Program-made: the position numbers and the translations under genes
Assembly (NCBI GenBank): GCA_964346475.1
Contig: CAYFUM010000047.1
Span: 1 to 6,061, forward strand
Direction of reading: 5' to 3'
Length of the DNA stretch: 6,061 bases
From: DTU036 sp964346475
GTDB taxonomy: Bacteria; Bacillota; Clostridia; Peptostreptococcales; Acidaminobacteraceae
Notes under the pieces: generated by a model
Database searches by the model: none
What the model was told of the DNA's origin: nothing
What the model saw: the letters and a program-made list of their open reading frames with translations, nothing else
Shown here: positions 5,544-6,061 of the stretch, piece after piece
Layout: every line of letters starts with the position of its first letter
Numbering within the stretch: position 1 is the stretch's first letter

Positions 5544-6061
5544 GTGAAAAAAGAAATTACTTCAAGAAACCTAAAGCGTGTCCTCCATGATATCTATCAT
5601 GGACTTAACCTAATGAGTGTACTCAATCTTGTCCTCTATCTAGCCCTAGCCTTCCTTCTTATAAAGACGGGTATTATTTCAAAGCTTTACAGTGGAAATT
5701 TCACCCTCATAGTTGCAGGTTTTATTTTTCTTTATTTTTCCATAAATAGCCAGTATAAGAAACTCAGCTATAAAAATAGCCTTGGTCAGGAGCTGGATGA
5801 TGACCAGTGGAAGAGGTTCAATAGGGAAATGGACAACAGGTCTACCAAACTCTATGGTGAAGCTAGAAATCTTACCATGGTGGTACTGACAAAGAGCTTT
5901 CTTTTCTTTCCCAGTAAAGTTAGACTAGAAATCCTCCCCCTGGAAGACATCACTTCAAATAAAAAAATCACAGTGGATACTAAAGGAAGTAAAAAGGCCA
6001 ACAAGGACTTTATAGAGCTTAGGACAAAAAGCGGTAACCATGTCATTTCCTACCAGGAAGA
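5544..6061 (+). CDS. Membrane protein with possible PH-like domain, N-terminal part (runs off right edge)
   Basis: An uninterrupted frame of 172 codons runs to the window end. GTG at 5544 is chosen because AGGAGG (5533-5538) lies 5 nt before it; the first in-frame ATG is 23 codons later (5613), inside the first hydrophobic segment. After a basic amphipathic start (KKEITSRNLKRVLHD), residues about 22-41 and 53-67 are membrane segments. A charged soluble stretch follows (YKKLSYKNSLGQELDDDQWKR). From about residue 108 the chain alternates short hydrophobic strands with turns (LTMVVLTKSFLFF, VRLEILPLEDI, DFIELRTKSG). With the two-TM N-terminus this resembles bacterial PH-like domain membrane proteins of the YcxB or DUF304 kind, which is a tentative likeness. 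It is transcribed away from the transporter operon and shares the intergenic region with it. That the gene is real is quite sure; function is unknown. Confidence 0.8.
   Translation, partial: MKKEITSRNLKRVLHDIYHGLNLMSVLNLVLYLALAFLLIKTGIISKLYSGNFTLIVAGFIFLYFSINSQYKKLSYKNSLGQELDDDQWKRFNREMDNRSTKLYGEARNLTMVVLTKSFLFFPSKVRLEILPLEDITSNKKITVDTKGSKKANKDFIELRTKSGNHVISYQE

Noticed and set aside
5852..6046. Minus-strand ORF of 64 codons
   Set aside because: It is antisense to the rightward membrane-protein gene, which has a strong Shine-Dalgarno and a continuous frame.

Overview
The window looks like chromosomal DNA of a low- to mid-GC Gram-positive anaerobe. The grounds are strong AGGAG-type ribosome binding sites, a Firmicutes-style lipoprotein, frequent AGG (Arg), CTA (Leu) and ATA (Ile) codons, and tightly packed genes. 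A Tissierellia/Peptoniphilaceae-like source is a guess from codon style, not something the sequence proves. There are no rRNA or tRNA genes, transposases, integrases or CRISPR arrays.

Most of the window (5067 down to 1) is one minus-strand operon. In transcription order it holds: a lipid-anchored solute-binding protein of the FbpA/AfuA type (3967-5067), a fused double-domain inner-membrane permease (2332-3957), an ABC ATPase (1425-2348), a GT4-type glycosyltransferase (217-1428), and the first 72 codons of a membrane protein that leaves the window at position 1. Junctions are a 9-bp gap, a 17-bp overlap, a 4-bp ATGA overlap and a 0-bp gap, so the five genes are almost certainly co-transcribed and partly translationally coupled. 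The first three make a complete ABC importer: binding protein, permease pair in one chain, and ATPase. The binding protein lacks the tandem tyrosines of true ferric-binding proteins at the expected place, so an organic anion or phosphorylated solute is at least as likely as iron. The co-encoded glycosyltransferase suggests a link to envelope glycan or glycolipid metabolism.

Positions 5068-5543 are a 476-bp divergent intergenic region with more structure than expected. On the minus strand there is a possible promoter (TTGCCC-17 bp-TACCAT with an extended TG) whose -10 is embedded in the palindrome GTGAT-ACC-ATCAC. Just downstream lies a 22-codon ORF with a good Shine-Dalgarno, sitting inside a nested inverted repeat and overlapping a hairpin followed by six Ts. 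About 70 bp further on is a second, 44-nt hairpin. Together these look like a possible regulated leader (leader peptide, attenuator or structured RNA) for the transporter operon. This is the most interesting part of the window, and it is inference from base pairing and spacing only.

On the plus strand, a GTG-started membrane protein with two N-terminal membrane segments and a possible PH-like beta-rich domain runs from 5544 off the right edge. It has an excellent AGGAGG and a TATAAT immediately upstream.
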